Source: Beijerinckiaceae bacterium
Lineage (GTDB): Bacteria > Pseudomonadota > Alphaproteobacteria > Rhizobiales > Beijerinckiaceae
Direction: 5' to 3'
Assembly (NCBI GenBank): GCA_947454485.1
Contig: CANGJJ010000003.1
Coordinates: 1 to 64,000, forward strand
DNA: 64,000 nucleotides
Positions 35,551 through 45,282 of this stretch are shown in pieces (positions within the stretch are counted from its first letter, which is position 1; each line of letters starts with the position of its first letter). Both the position numbers and the translations under genes were made by a program. The notes under the pieces are model-generated. The model had not been told where the DNA came from. It was given only the letters and a program-made list of their open reading frames with translations, and made no database searches.

Positions 35551-36519
35551 ATGCGTGATCCCTATACAATTCTTGGCATCTCCAAATCGGCCAGTGCCGA
35601 TGAGGTGAAGAAGGCCTTTCGCCGTTTGGCCAAGAAATATCATCCTGACCACAACAAGACCGATCCCAAGGCGAAAGAGCATTTCGCCGAGGCCAACTCC
35701 GCCTATGAGATTCTGGGCGATGAGAAGAAGCGCGGCCAGTTCGACCGTGGCGAGATTGATGCGGAGGGCAAGCCCCGGTTCCAAGGCTTTGAAGGCTTTG
35801 GCGGTGGTGGTGGCCCCGGCCGTCGTCCCGGCGGCGCAGGCCCCGGCGATTTTGAATTCAACTTTGGCGGCGGCCGTGGCGGTGCGGGTTTCGACCCGGC
35901 TGACATATTCGCTGATTTGTTCTCAGGCCGGGCGCGCGCCGCTGGCGGGGGCGCAGGTGCGGGCGCGGGCGCTGGCTATGCCAAAAAGGGCGAGGATGTC
36001 CAAGGCACAGTCACCATCTCCCTGCCTGACGCCGTCAATGGCACCAAGGCGCGCGTGGCCCTGTCGACGGGCCGCACCCTTGATGTGACGATCCCCGCCG
36101 GGATCGAGGATGGCAAGCAGATCCGCCTGCGCGGTCAGGGCAATCCAGGTCCCTTTGGCGCGCAGCTGGGTGATGCCATCATCACGGTCAAAATCGCCAA
36201 ACATCCCTATTTCCGCCTTGAGGGGCGCGATGTGCGTCTTGATCTGCCCATTACCCTTTATGAGGCCGTTCTGGGCGGGGCGGTGCAGGTGCCGACCCTC
36301 TCGGGCGCGGTGGAAATGACCCTGCCGCCGGGCAGCAACAGCGGCAAGACCCTGCGTCTGCGTGGTAAAGGCCTGCAGGCCACAGGCAGCACGCCAGCGG
36401 GCGATCTCTTTGTGACCTTGCGTGTGACACTGCCCGAAAAGGCCGATGCGGATCTCGAAGGGCTGATGCGCAAGTGGCAGTCGACCAATAATTATGACCC
36501 GCGCAAGGACATCCGCTAA
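35551..36519 (+). CDS. DnaJ-class chaperone (CbpA/DjlA-like)
   Basis: 322 residues. The J domain (about 4-66) has the HPD motif at 31-33, so it should stimulate DnaK ATPase. A Gly/Phe-rich linker follows (about 75-145), with an alanine/glycine stretch [15 protein letters not shown]. The C-terminal DnaJ_C domains start near [19 protein letters not shown]. The zinc-finger domain of true DnaJ is absent, so it is a type II co-chaperone. GGAGG lies ten bases ahead of the ATG. Confidence 0.9.
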   Translation: MRDPYTILGISKSASADEVKKAFRRLAKKYHPDHNKTDPKAKEHFAEANSAYEILGDEKKRGQFDRGEIDAEGKPRFQGFEGFGGGGGPGRRPGGAGPGDFEFNFGGGRGGAGFDPADIFADLFSGRARAAGGGAGAGAGAGYAKKGEDVQGTVTISLPDAVNGTKARVALSTGRTLDVTIPAGIEDGKQIRLRGQGNPGPFGAQLGDAIITVKIAKHPYFRLEGRDVRLDLPITLYEAVLGGAVQVPTLSGAVEMTLPPGSNSGKTLRLRGKGLQATGSTPAGDLFVTLRVTLPEKADADLEGLMRKWQSTNNYDPRKDIR

Positions 36520-36632
36520 CATAAGCTGAGCCTTGGTTTTGGCATGGAAAGCTTGCACAAACGGCCCGCAAAGCTTAAAGCCCGGGGGAGCAAAGGCCCC
36601 GCGGCCTGACCACCCTTTGAATTGGATTTCCG

Positions 36633-37475
36633 ATGGCTGATGGCAGCAACCCCGCACTGGCGACTGGCCAAATTATGGCTGGCAAGCGCGGCCTCATCAT
36701 GGGCCTGGCCAATAACAAGTCGATTGCCTGGGGCATCGCCAAGGCCGCGCATGCGGCCGGTGCTGAGCTTGCCTTCACCTTTCAGGGCGAGGCGCTGGAA
36801 AAGCGTGTGCGTCCTTTGGCAGCTGAACTTGGCGGCACGGTTGTCGGCCATTGCGATGTGACCGATGCAGCCTCCATCGACGCCGTCTTCGCTGAAGTGC
36901 AGAAAATGTGGGGCAAGCTCGACTTCGTCGTGCATTGCATCGCCTTTTCCGACAAGGACGAGCTGACGGGTCGCTATGTCGAGACGAGCGAAGCCAATTT
37001 CACGCGCTCGCTGCAGATCTCCTGCTATTCCTTCACCGCTGTCGCACAGCGCGCTGAGAAGATGATGCCCGATGGCGGCTCGCTGCTCACCCTGTCCTAT
37101 TACGGCGCTGAAAAGTGGATGCCGCATTATAATGTCATGGGCGTTGCCAAGGCAGCGCTGGAGGCCAGCGTGCGCTATCTGGCGGCTGACCTTGGCGAGA
37201 AGAATATTCGCGTCAATGCGATCTCGGCTGGCCCCATCAAGACGCTTGCCGCCTCCGGCATTGGCGACTTCCGCTATATCTTGAAGTGGAATGAATATAA
37301 CGCGCCGCTGCGCCGCACGGTCACGATTGAGGAGGTCGGCGATTCAGCGGCCTTCTTGCTCTCGGATATGGGCCGCGGTGTGACGGGCGAGATCATGCAT
37401 GTGGATGCGGGCTATCATGTCGTTGGCATGAAGAATCCCGCCGCCCCTGACATCGTCGTTAACGGCAAGGATTGA
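36633..37475 (+). CDS. fabI: Enoyl-ACP reductase FabI
   Basis: 280 residues. It performs the last reduction step of fatty acid elongation using NADH. The nucleotide motif GLANNKSIAWGIAKA and the catalytic Tyr-x6-Lys (YNVMGVAK, preceded by LSYYGAEKWMPH) are present, as is the late DAGYHVVGM typical of the long FabI end. The start at 36633 has only a weak ribosome site. FabI is the target of triclosan-type inhibitors in relatives. Confidence 0.94.
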   Translation: MADGSNPALATGQIMAGKRGLIMGLANNKSIAWGIAKAAHAAGAELAFTFQGEALEKRVRPLAAELGGTVVGHCDVTDAASIDAVFAEVQKMWGKLDFVVHCIAFSDKDELTGRYVETSEANFTRSLQISCYSFTAVAQRAEKMMPDGGSLLTLSYYGAEKWMPHYNVMGVAKAALEASVRYLAADLGEKNIRVNAISAGPIKTLAASGIGDFRYILKWNEYNAPLRRTVTIEEVGDSAAFLLSDMGRGVTGEIMHVDAGYHVVGMKNPAAPDIVVNGKD

Positions 37476-37500
37476 GCACGGGCAAGGGCGGCTGTTGGAT

Positions 37501-38103
37501 ATGTCCACCCTTGTTCTGAGCCATCGCCTGATTTTCATCCGTCACGGTGAGACTGACTGGAACGCAGAAGGCCGTCTGCAAGGCCAGCATGATGTTCCCC
37601 TCAATGCCAAAGGCCGCGCGCAAGCTGTGGCTGCGGGCAAGCAAGCCCGCGCTTATATAAGCCGCCTTGGTCTTGACGATGTGCGCTTCATCGCTTCGCC
37701 TCTTGGTCGCACACGCGCGACGATGGAACTTGCGCGCGAAGCGATGGGGCTGGACCCATTCACTTACGAGCTTGAACCTCGCCTGATGGAGCTCTCCTTT
37801 GGTGAGTGGGAGGGTTTGATCTGGCCAGAGGTGCAGCAGCGCGAACCTGGAGCTGCGCGGGCGCGCGAGCGTGACAAATGGCGCTTCCAGCCGCCCGGTG
37901 GCGAGAGCTATGCCATGCTCGGCGAGAGATTGCGCCCTTGGCTAGCCACGGTGACAGGCGATACGCTGATTGTCTCTCATGGCGGAGTGGCGCGCGTTCT
38001 CATGGCCATGATTGGCGGCGTGCCAGTTCGTGACGCGCCATTGGCCGATATTCACCAAGGCCGCGTTCTCGTTTTCGAGAACGGGCGACGCGCGTGGTTG
38101 TGA
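37501..38103 (+). CDS. Histidine phosphatase (phosphoglycerate mutase-like)
   Basis: 200 residues with the RHGE motif (about 15-18, FIRHGETDWNAEGRLQGQ) carrying the catalytic phospho-His, an Arg in SPLGRTRATMELA, a Glu in LSFGEWEG and the second His in VSHGGVARVLM. Substrate unknown. The ATG at 37501 lies 25 bp after fabI; a TTG six bases earlier is possible. It may be co-transcribed with fabI. Confidence 0.9.
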   Translation: MSTLVLSHRLIFIRHGETDWNAEGRLQGQHDVPLNAKGRAQAVAAGKQARAYISRLGLDDVRFIASPLGRTRATMELAREAMGLDPFTYELEPRLMELSFGEWEGLIWPEVQQREPGAARARERDKWRFQPPGGESYAMLGERLRPWLATVTGDTLIVSHGGVARVLMAMIGGVPVRDAPLADIHQGRVLVFENGRRAWL

Positions 38104-38227
38104 ACACATTTCCCAAAGCCTTTATGGGGGGTTCACGCGGCGGGCATGATAAGAAACAATCATAGCGGCAAAGCCCACTGATTTGCCGAGTCAGCAAAGA
38201 GCCTGTCAGGTGACGACCGATAGCGAA

Positions 38228-41200
38228 ATGGACGGGCAACATAACGCGGGTGCTGACGTGGTCGGCGCTCCGCTGCCTCTTGCTGCAACGCCGCGGGCCA
38301 TTCTGCATGGTGATCAGCGCCCCGATCTGTTGCGCGACGAATTGCTCTGCGAAATATTTGGCGCCAGCGCGAGCCTGCATCCCAACGCGCCCTGCATGCA
38401 GACCAAAGAGGGCATGCTCACTTATGAGCAAGTCGACGACCAAGCCACCGCCATTGCGCGCGGTCTGGTGCGGGAAGGTATTCGCCCCGGTGATGTGGTC
38501 GGTCTGTGGATGCCGCGCGGTCATGAACTGCTGATCGCACAAATCGCCATCACCAAAACGGGCGCAGCCTGGCTGCCCTTTGATTCAGATGCACCGGTCG
38601 AGCGCATCGCAGTCTGTCTGAATGATGCCAAAGCCAAAGCTTTGCTGACGGGCGCGGCGCAAGTGGCCGCTGTTGAAGGCCGCGTCAATTGCGATGTGCT
38701 CACGCGAGCTATGTTGGTCAATACGTCCGACCGATCCATCGTCAATCCGCGCGCCATGGGCGCGACGCAAAATTCCGTCGCCTATATGATCTATACGTCG
38801 GGCTCGACCGGCGTGCCCAAAGGCATTGTCATTTCCCAGCGCAATATCTGTCACTATCTGCGCGCTTCGAATGAGATCTACAAACTCGATGCGCGCGATG
38901 TCGTCTTTCAGGGCGCCTCGGTCGCATTCGACTTGTCGATGGAAGAGATCTGGGTGCCTTATCTTGTGGGCGCCTGTCTCTTCGTTGCCAATCCCGCCAT
39001 CATGGCGGAGGTGGATCGTCTGCCAGATGTGCTCGAAGAAGCCGGTGTCACCGTGCTCGACACTGTGCCCACTTTGCTCTCCATGCTGCCGCGCGATGTG
39101 GCCAGTCTGCGCGTGATCATTCTGGGTGGTGAAGCCTGCCCGCCCTCTGTCGCCTCGCGCTGGTGTCGTCCCGGCCGCACCATCTTCAATGGCTATGGCC
39201 CGACCGAAATCACGGTGGTGGCAACCATTGCTGAAGTGCGCGTGGGCGAGCCCGTCACGATTGGTGCGCCCATTCCCAATTACAGCTGTTATGTTGCCGA
39301 TGACGCTTTGAACCTTGTTGAACAGGGCGTCGAAGGCGAATTGCTGGTCGGTGGTCCGGGCGTCGCGCAAGGTTATCTTAATCGCGCTGAGCTCACGGCC
39401 GATAAGTTCATCGCCAATCCTTACAGCAGCGATGGGCGCGATCCGGTTCTCTATCGCACTGGTGATGCGGTGGCGCTCGATCACAAAGGCGAGTTGATCT
39501 TTCGTGGCCGCATTGATGATCAGGTCAAGATCCGCGGGTTCCGTGTGGAATTGGGTGAGATTGAATCGCGACTGACGGAGCAGTCCGGCATCGCGCAAGC
39601 CACCGTCGTTCTGCGTCAAGACAATGGTATCGACCAGCTCGTCGCTTTCATGACGAGCGAGAGCGGCGATATTGATGCGCGCGCTTTGCGCACCGCGCTG
39701 CGACAATCTTTGCCAGCCTATATGGTGCCAGCGCGCTATGAACTGGTGCAAGAACTGCCGCGCCTGCCTTCGGGCAAGGTCAATCGCAATGTGCTCAAAA
39801 CGCAGCCACTCAGCGCAGAGTCCGATATTCTCGAAGAGCAAGAAGAGCCGCGCACGCAAACCGAAGCCAAATTGTTGGAGGCAGCGAAAGCCGTTCTGCC
39901 ACCGCAGCCCATTCCCTTCGATGCGGATTTCTTCACCGATCTTGGTGGCCACTCACTGCTCGCCGCGCGCTTTCTGGCTCTTGTGCGCATGCACCATGAA
40001 TTGTCCTCGCTGACGCTGCAGGATGTCTATGAGAAGCGCAGTCTGCGCGCCATGGGCGAATTGCTCGAGGGCCGCGCTGTTCATATGGCAGCGCCGCGCG
40101 ATCTGTCCTTTGAGCCGCCGCCCTTACTGCGTCGCTTCTTCTGCGGCTTGGCGCAGGCCATCGTCCTGCCCTTCATTCTGGCTTTGATGACGGCGCAATG
40201 GCTGGGCGTCTTCATCAGCTATATGTTGCTGACCGATGCTGCGGCCTCGCTGCTGCAAGAGGTCGTCACGCTTCTGGGCGTTTATCTGTTCATCAATGTC
40301 GTCACAGTTCTTTTGTGCATCTCACTCAAATGGATTGTGCTGGGGCGTTCCAAGCCCGGCCGCTATCCGCTGTGGGGTGCTTATTACTTTCGCTGGTGGT
40401 TCACGCAGCGTTTGATGGGTCTGCTGCATCTGAAATGGTTTCAGGGCTCACCCGTCATGCGCATTTTGATGCGCGCTCTTGGCACGCGGATCGGCAGCGA
40501 TGCCTTCATTGGTGAGGTGGAGTGGGGCGCCGCCGATCTTGTGACCATTGGTGCAGGCGTCAATATTGCCTCCAAGGTCAAATTTGCCAATGCGCGCGTC
40601 GAAGGCAATGAGCTGATCATTGGCACGATCGTCATCGGTGATGATGCTTATATTGGTACGTCCTGTGTCATCGAAGAGGGTGTTGTGATGGGGCAGAGCG
40701 CGGAGATCCGCGACCTGACCTCCTTGCCCGCTGGCACACAGATCGCGGCGGCTGAGATTTGGGATGGTTCACCCGCCAAGAAGATCGGCATGGTTGATGT
40801 GGCGAGCTTGCCCGAACAGGCACAGGCCTCGCCATTGCGCCGCGCTGTGCAGACTGTGATCTATACATTGTTGTTGCTTGTCGTGCCGCCGATTGGTTTG
40901 CTGCCCATCTTCCCGGCCTTCTCTGTTTTTGATCGCATCGACGAATGGCTCGGCCTTGTTGATGTGGATCGCACGCTCTATCTGGCTTCGATTCCCTTGA
41001 TGGCTTGGCCCACCGCTTTTGCCCTTGTCATCATCACAGTCGTGTTGGTGGCGGCTGTCCGCTGGATTGTTCTGCCGTGCGTCAACCAAGGCGTCTATTC
41101 AGTTCACTCCTGGTTCTATCTGCGCAAATGGAGCGTGGCGCTGGCGATTGAAGTCACGCTCGAGACTCTCTCCTCGCTCTTTGCCACTGTCTATATGCGC

Positions 41201-42256
41201 AACTGGTATCGCTTGATGGGCGCGAAGATTGGCAAAGATGCCGAGATCTCGACCAATCTGGCAGGCCGCTATGATCTCGTTGAGATTGGCGAGAAATGTT
41301 TTATCGCGGACGAAGTTGTGCTCGGCGACGAAGATGTGCGTCGCGGTTATATGTATCTTGAGCCCGTGAAGACGGGCGCGCGCGTCTTCATCGGCAATGA
41401 TGGTGTCGTGCCGATTGGGTCCGACATCCCCACCGGCGCGCTCATCGGCATCAAGTCCAAGCCACCGGCCAATCATCTGATGTCGCCCGGCGACACATGG
41501 TTTGGCTCGCCGCCAATCAAACTGCCGGTGCGCCAGAAATTCGATGCAGGTGGCCATTGGACCTATGAGCCACCGAAGTGGAAGAAATTCATGCGCGGCC
41601 TGTTCGAGGCGGTGCATATTTCCTTGCCCACCATGCTCTATATCACCTTCGGCACCTGGGCCGTTGAAGTGCTCGCCCCACCGCTGCTGGAAGGCGATTG
41701 GGACTTGCTCTTCGTGCTCTTTCTTGCAGCCTCGCTCAGCATCTCCCTTGCGATGGCGGCTGTGGTCATCGCCGTCAAATGGCTGACCATGGGGCGCTAT
41801 GAACCCGTTGTGCGCCCGATGTGGTCCTTTTGGGCCATGCGCACCGAGGCGGTGGCGGTCATGTATTGGGGCCTTGCCGGGCGTGTGCTGCTGGAGCATC
41901 TGCGCGGCACGCCCTTCTTGCCTTGGGTGCTGCGCCTCTTTGGCGCCAAATTCGGCAAGGGCGTGTGGATGGAGATGACGGACATCACCGAATTCGATTG
42001 CGTGAGCGTGGGCGATTATGCTGCCCTGAATTCGCTCTGCGCCCTCCAGACCCATCTTTATGAGGACCGGGTGATGAAGGTCGGCCGGGTCCATGTGGAG
42101 CGCGGCGTCACGGTGGGGGCGGGCTCAACCGTGCTCTATGACACGCATGTGGGCGAATTTGCCCGGCTCGGCCCGCTCACCGTCATTATGAAGGGCGAGG
42201 CCATCCCCGCCCATACCGAATGGGTCGGGGCCCCGGCGGAGCCCCGCAGCATTTGA
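38228..42256 (+). CDS. Pls/PosA-type NRPS-like protein with triplicated membrane/beta-helix module
   Basis: 1342 residues from the ATG at 38228; GTG 38210 and TTG 38183 in the same frame are alternative starts. Domains: adenylation (about 45-545; A3 motif YTSGSTGVPKG at 189-199, A7 YRTGD, A10 PSGKVNR), a carrier domain with the pantetheine Ser at about 576 (GGHSLLAARF), then no condensation or thioesterase domain. The rest is three repeats of membrane helices plus left-handed beta-helix (about 744-840, 997-1090 and 1240-1342). This is the plan of the TIGR02353 Pls/PosA family, some of which make polylysine-type polymers. The substrate amino acid cannot be read here. It lies 52 bp before aroC. 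Confidence 0.9.
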   Translation: MDGQHNAGADVVGAPLPLAATPRAILHGDQRPDLLRDELLCEIFGASASLHPNAPCMQTKEGMLTYEQVDDQATAIARGLVREGIRPGDVVGLWMPRGHELLIAQIAITKTGAAWLPFDSDAPVERIAVCLNDAKAKALLTGAAQVAAVEGRVNCDVLTRAMLVNTSDRSIVNPRAMGATQNSVAYMIYTSGSTGVPKGIVISQRNICHYLRASNEIYKLDARDVVFQGASVAFDLSMEEIWVPYLVGACLFVANPAIMAEVDRLPDVLEEAGVTVLDTVPTLLSMLPRDVASLRVIILGGEACPPSVASRWCRPGRTIFNGYGPTEITVVATIAEVRVGEPVTIGAPIPNYSCYVADDALNLVEQGVEGELLVGGPGVAQGYLNRAELTADKFIANPYSSDGRDPVLYRTGDAVALDHKGELIFRGRIDDQVKIRGFRVELGEIESRLTEQSGIAQATVVLRQDNGIDQLVAFMTSESGDIDARALRTALRQSLPAYMVPARYELVQELPRLPSGKVNRNVLKTQPLSAESDILEEQEEPRTQTEAKLLEAAKAVLPPQPIPFDADFFTDLGGHSLLAARFLALVRMHHELSSLTLQDVYEKRSLRAMGELLEGRAVHMAAPRDLSFEPPPLLRRFFCGLAQAIVLPFILALMTAQWLGVFISYMLLTDAAASLLQEVVTLLGVYLFINVVTVLLCISLKWIVLGRSKPGRYPLWGAYYFRWWFTQRLMGLLHLKWFQGSPVMRILMRALGTRIGSDAFIGEVEWGAADLVTIGAGVNIASKVKFANARVEGNELIIGTIVIGDDAYIGTSCVIEEGVVMGQSAEIRDLTSLPAGTQIAAAEIWDGSPAKKIGMVDVASLPEQAQASPLRRAVQTVIYTLLLLVVPPIGLLPIFPAFSVFDRIDEWLGLVDVDRTLYLASIPLMAWPTAFALVIITVVLVAAVRWIVLPCVNQGVYSVHSWFYLRKWSVALAIEVTLETLSSLFATVYMRNWYRLMGAKIGKDAEISTNLAGRYDLVEIGEKCFIADEVVLGDEDVRRGYMYLEPVKTGARVFIGNDGVVPIGSDIPTGALIGIKSKPPANHLMSPGDTWFGSPPIKLPVRQKFDAGGHWTYEPPKWKKFMRGLFEAVHISLPTMLYITFGTWAVEVLAPPLLEGDWDLLFVLFLAASLSISLAMAAVVIAVKWLTMGRYEPVVRPMWSFWAMRTEAVAVMYWGLAGRVLLEHLRGTPFLPWVLRLFGAKFGKGVWMEMTDITEFDCVSVGDYAALNSLCALQTHLYEDRVMKVGRVHVERGVTVGAGSTVLYDTHVGEFARLGPLTVIMKGEAIPAHTEWVGAPAEPRSI

Positions 42257-42307
42257 CCACGGCCACTCCCGACCCTAGAAGTCGGGGCCTCAGCATTGGG
42301 CGGGCGC

Positions 42308-43432
42308 ATGTCACACAATAGCTTCGGTCACCTCTTCCGCGTCACGACTTGGGGCGAAAGCCACGGGCCAGCCATTGGCTGCGTGGTGGACGGCTGCCCA
42401 CCCCTGATTCCGCTGACAGCGGAGGATCTGCAGATTTTTCTGGAGCGCCGCCGTCCTGGCCAGTCGCGTTTCACCACGCAGCGTCAGGAGCCTGATCAGG
42501 TCAAGATTCTCTCTGGTGTCATGCTGGATGAGGCGGGTGTTCAGGTCACTACCGGCACTTCGATTGGTTTGCTGATCGACAATGTGGACCAGCGCTCCAA
42601 AGACTATGGCGAGATCAAAAGCAGCTATCGCCCCGGCCATGCCGATTACACCTATGATGCCAAATATGGCATTCGCGATTATCGCGGTGGTGGCCGCTCA
42701 TCGGCGCGCGAGACGGCGATGCGTGTGGCGGCGGGCGCTGTGGCGCGCAAAGTCATTCCCCATGTGACGGTGCGCGGTGCGCTTGTGCAAATGGGACCGC
42801 ACAAGATTGACCGCGCCAATTGGGATTGGGCGAGTGTCGATCAAAATCCCTTCTTCTGTCCTGACCCCAAGGCTGTGCCTTTGTGGGAGGACTATCTTGA
42901 TGGCGTGCGCAAGGCGGGCTCGTCCTGCGGCGCGGTGATTGAGCTTGTGGCTGAAGGCGTGCCCGCTGGTTGGGGCGCGCCGATCTACGGCAAGCTTGAT
43001 GCAGAACTTGCCTCCGCGCTGATGTCGATCAATGCCGTGAAAGGCGTTGAGATTGGCGATGGTATGGAGAGCGCGGCGCTCACCGGCGAAGAGAATGCCG
43101 ATGAGATGCGCATGGGCAATGATGGCAAGCCGCTATTTTTGTCCAATCATGCGGGCGGCATTTTGGGCGGCATCTCGACCGGACAGCCGATTATCGCGCG
43201 CTTTGCCGTTAAGCCCACGTCCTCGATCCTGACGCCGCGTCGCTCGATTGATCGCACGGGCGCTGAGGTCGATTTGCGCACCAAGGGCCGTCACGATCCT
43301 TGCGTGGGTATTCGCGGTGTGCCGGTGGGCGAGGCGATGATGGTCATTGTGTTGGCGGATGCATTTTTGCGTCATCGCGGGCAGGTGGGCGAGGGCATCG
43401 ACTGGCCATTTGCGCCCGTCAACCCCACATGA
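42308..43432 (+). CDS. aroC: Chorismate synthase
   Basis: 374 residues. It makes chorismate, the last step of the shikimate pathway, using FMNH2. The start [19 protein letters not shown] (ATG at 42308) and motifs [20 protein letters not shown] and [17 protein letters not shown] are typical. It heads a tight run aroC-folP-folB-folK. Chorismate feeds 4-aminobenzoate and hence folate, so the grouping is metabolically sensible. Confidence 0.96.
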   Translation: MSHNSFGHLFRVTTWGESHGPAIGCVVDGCPPLIPLTAEDLQIFLERRRPGQSRFTTQRQEPDQVKILSGVMLDEAGVQVTTGTSIGLLIDNVDQRSKDYGEIKSSYRPGHADYTYDAKYGIRDYRGGGRSSARETAMRVAAGAVARKVIPHVTVRGALVQMGPHKIDRANWDWASVDQNPFFCPDPKAVPLWEDYLDGVRKAGSSCGAVIELVAEGVPAGWGAPIYGKLDAELASALMSINAVKGVEIGDGMESAALTGEENADEMRMGNDGKPLFLSNHAGGILGGISTGQPIIARFAVKPTSSILTPRRSIDRTGAEVDLRTKGRHDPCVGIRGVPVGEAMMVIVLADAFLRHRGQVGEGIDWPFAPVNPT

Positions 43433-43462
43433 ACCGACAGGCTCGTCACCCGGAGGGGCGCT

Positions 43463-44413
43463 GTGCTGGATAAATATTTCTACGCTTTTGGGCGCGGTGT
43501 GCGCGGGGCCAAACAGGCCTTGAGCGAAGTTTCGCGCGAGCCAGATGCGGCTGAGACCGCACGCGATGTCACGCCAGACAATCTGACGCCACTGCCGCGC
43601 AAGCCTTTGTTGCTGGGCGCGCGGCCTTTGGTGATGGGCGTGGTGAATGTCACGCCCGATTCATTCTCCGATGGGGGTGATTTCCTCGATCATGGCGCAG
43701 CGATTGCGCAGGCCAAGCGCTTACTCACTGAGGGCGCGGATATTCTCGACATTGGTGGCGAGTCAACGCGCCCCGGCCATGCGCCCGTGAGCGCGCAAGA
43801 TGAGATCGAGCGCGTCGTCCCCGTGCTGCGCGCTTTGGCAGCGAGCACCGATCTGCCTTTGTCGATTGATACGATGAAAGCCAAAGTGGCTGAAGCAGCG
43901 ATTGATGCGGGTGCCTCCGTCATTAATGATGTCTGGGGCTTTCAGCATGATGCTGATATGGCGCGTGTGGTGGCAGAGCGCAATGTGCCTGCCATCATCA
44001 TGCATAACCGGCATGAGGTTGATGCGTCGCTCGATATTATGGACGAGATCCTGCGCTTCTTGTCGCGGTCCATCGAGATTGCTTTGAAGGCTGGCGTGCG
44101 CAAAGAGCAATTGGTGGTTGATCCGGGCTTTGGCTTTGGTGTCACCCATGCCCAAAGCCTCACCATGGTGCGCGATCTTGAAAAGCTGAAAGTGCTCGGC
44201 CTGCCGATCTTGCTGGGTGTGTCGCGCAAGCGCGCGATTGGTGCTGCAACAGGCCGCACCGAGCCAAAGGATCGCATGATCGGCTCTGTGGCCGCTCATC
44301 TCATCGGGGCCATGAATGGCGCCGATATTATTCGTGTGCATGATGTGGCCGCCCATGTGGATGCCATGCGTGTTGTCGCTGCGGTGCGCTATCCCGCCAG
44401 CGTGGAGAAATAG
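43463..44413 (+). CDS. folP: Dihydropteroate synthase
   Basis: 316 residues. It joins 4-aminobenzoate to the pterin diphosphate. Core motifs are MGVVNVTPDSFSDGGDF, GGESTRPG, SIDTMKAKVAEAA and DPGFGFGVTHAQ. An extra N-terminal stretch of about 50 residues (KYFYAFGRGVRGAKQALSEV) precedes the usual start, supported by a GTG at 43463 with GGAGGGG upstream. It is the target of sulfonamides in relatives. Confidence 0.94.
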   Translation: MLDKYFYAFGRGVRGAKQALSEVSREPDAAETARDVTPDNLTPLPRKPLLLGARPLVMGVVNVTPDSFSDGGDFLDHGAAIAQAKRLLTEGADILDIGGESTRPGHAPVSAQDEIERVVPVLRALAASTDLPLSIDTMKAKVAEAAIDAGASVINDVWGFQHDADMARVVAERNVPAIIMHNRHEVDASLDIMDEILRFLSRSIEIALKAGVRKEQLVVDPGFGFGVTHAQSLTMVRDLEKLKVLGLPILLGVSRKRAIGAATGRTEPKDRMIGSVAAHLIGAMNGADIIRVHDVAAHVDAMRVVAAVRYPASVEK

Positions 44414-44414
44414 A

Positions 44415-44798
44415 ATGCAGGCCAGAGTTGTTATTGATCAGCTGGAACTCCATGCCTATCACGGCTGGCATCCGCATGAGGGCGAGTTCGGACAGCCCTA
44501 TATGATCGATCTTGAATTGCTGACGGATGTTGGCACAGCAGCGGCCAGTGATCATCTGGGCGATGCGCTCGACTATGCGGTGATCGTGGGAACGACCAAG
44601 CGCATTTTTACCGAGCGCCGTCACAAGCTCGTGGAGAGCGCAGGTGTTGAGCTGGCCATGGGTTTGATGCGCCAGTTCCCTAGCGTCACTGAAGTCAAAG
44701 TGCGCGTGATGAAATTGAAGCCGCCAATCCCCGAGCGTATTCACGCAGCCGGCGTTGAGCTGGTGCTCACGCGTGCGGAGTTTGAGCGTGGAGCCTGA
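44415..44798 (+). CDS. folB: Dihydroneopterin aldolase
   Basis: 127 residues. It converts dihydroneopterin to 6-hydroxymethyl-dihydropterin. Family residues are VVIDQLELHAYHGWHPHEGE, DALDYAVIVG and the late PIPERIHAAGVEL with the catalytic Lys region before it (MKLKPP). It starts one base after the folP stop and overlaps folK by 11 bases. Confidence 0.92.
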   Translation: MQARVVIDQLELHAYHGWHPHEGEFGQPYMIDLELLTDVGTAAASDHLGDALDYAVIVGTTKRIFTERRHKLVESAGVELAMGLMRQFPSVTEVKVRVMKLKPPIPERIHAAGVELVLTRAEFERGA

Positions 44799-45282
44799 GG
44801 GCGCTTTTGCATCTCTGTCGCTGGGCGGCAATCTGGGCGATGTGCGCGCATCTTTCCGCGCTGCGCTCTCAGCTTTGTCCCAGACATCTGGTGTTGCTGT
44901 TGTGGCGACTTCTTCAGTCTATCGCACTGCGCCTTGGGGCAAGACGGATCAGCCTGATTTTCTCAACATGGTCGCTTTGCTGCGCGTGACGATTCCCCCG
45001 CGCGCTTTGCTTGATCTGTGTCTGGCGATTGAAAAAGACAATGGCCGCGACCGGGGCGACAAATGGGGGCCGCGCACGCTTGATTTGGATGTGCTGACCT
45101 ATGGCGATGAACGCATAGCAGAGGAGGGGCTCACGATTCCCCATCCTCATATGCACGAACGCGCTTTCGTTCTGGTGCCTTTGGTGGAAGTGGCACCCGA
45201 TACGCAGGTCAAAGGTCAGAGCGTCGAGCAATGGCTAGCCAAGATCGACGCGCAAGATGTGCACAAGGTGGAGGGCCTTTAG
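44788..45282 (+). CDS. folK: HPPK, pterin pyrophosphokinase
   Basis: 164 residues. It transfers pyrophosphate from ATP to hydroxymethyl-dihydropterin. Motifs are SLGGNLGD, SSVYRTAPWGKTDQPDFLN, and GPRTLDLDVLTYGD followed by IPHPHMHERAFVLVPL. The GTG at 44788 has GGAG seven bases ahead. Its 3' end overlaps the convergent MFS gene by four bases. Confidence 0.95.
   Translation: MEPEGAFASLSLGGNLGDVRASFRAALSALSQTSGVAVVATSSVYRTAPWGKTDQPDFLNMVALLRVTIPPRALLDLCLAIEKDNGRDRGDKWGPRTLDLDVLTYGDERIAEEGLTIPHPHMHERAFVLVPLVEVAPDTQVKGQSVEQWLAKIDAQDVHKVEGL

Noticed and set aside
38585-39952. A 455-codon minus-strand open frame inside the PosA-type gene
   Set aside because: Fully antisense to the adenylation domain coding region, and its translation shows no conserved domain.
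38228-42256. A true multi-module peptide synthetase
   Set aside because: There is no condensation, epimerisation or thioesterase domain and only one A and one carrier domain.
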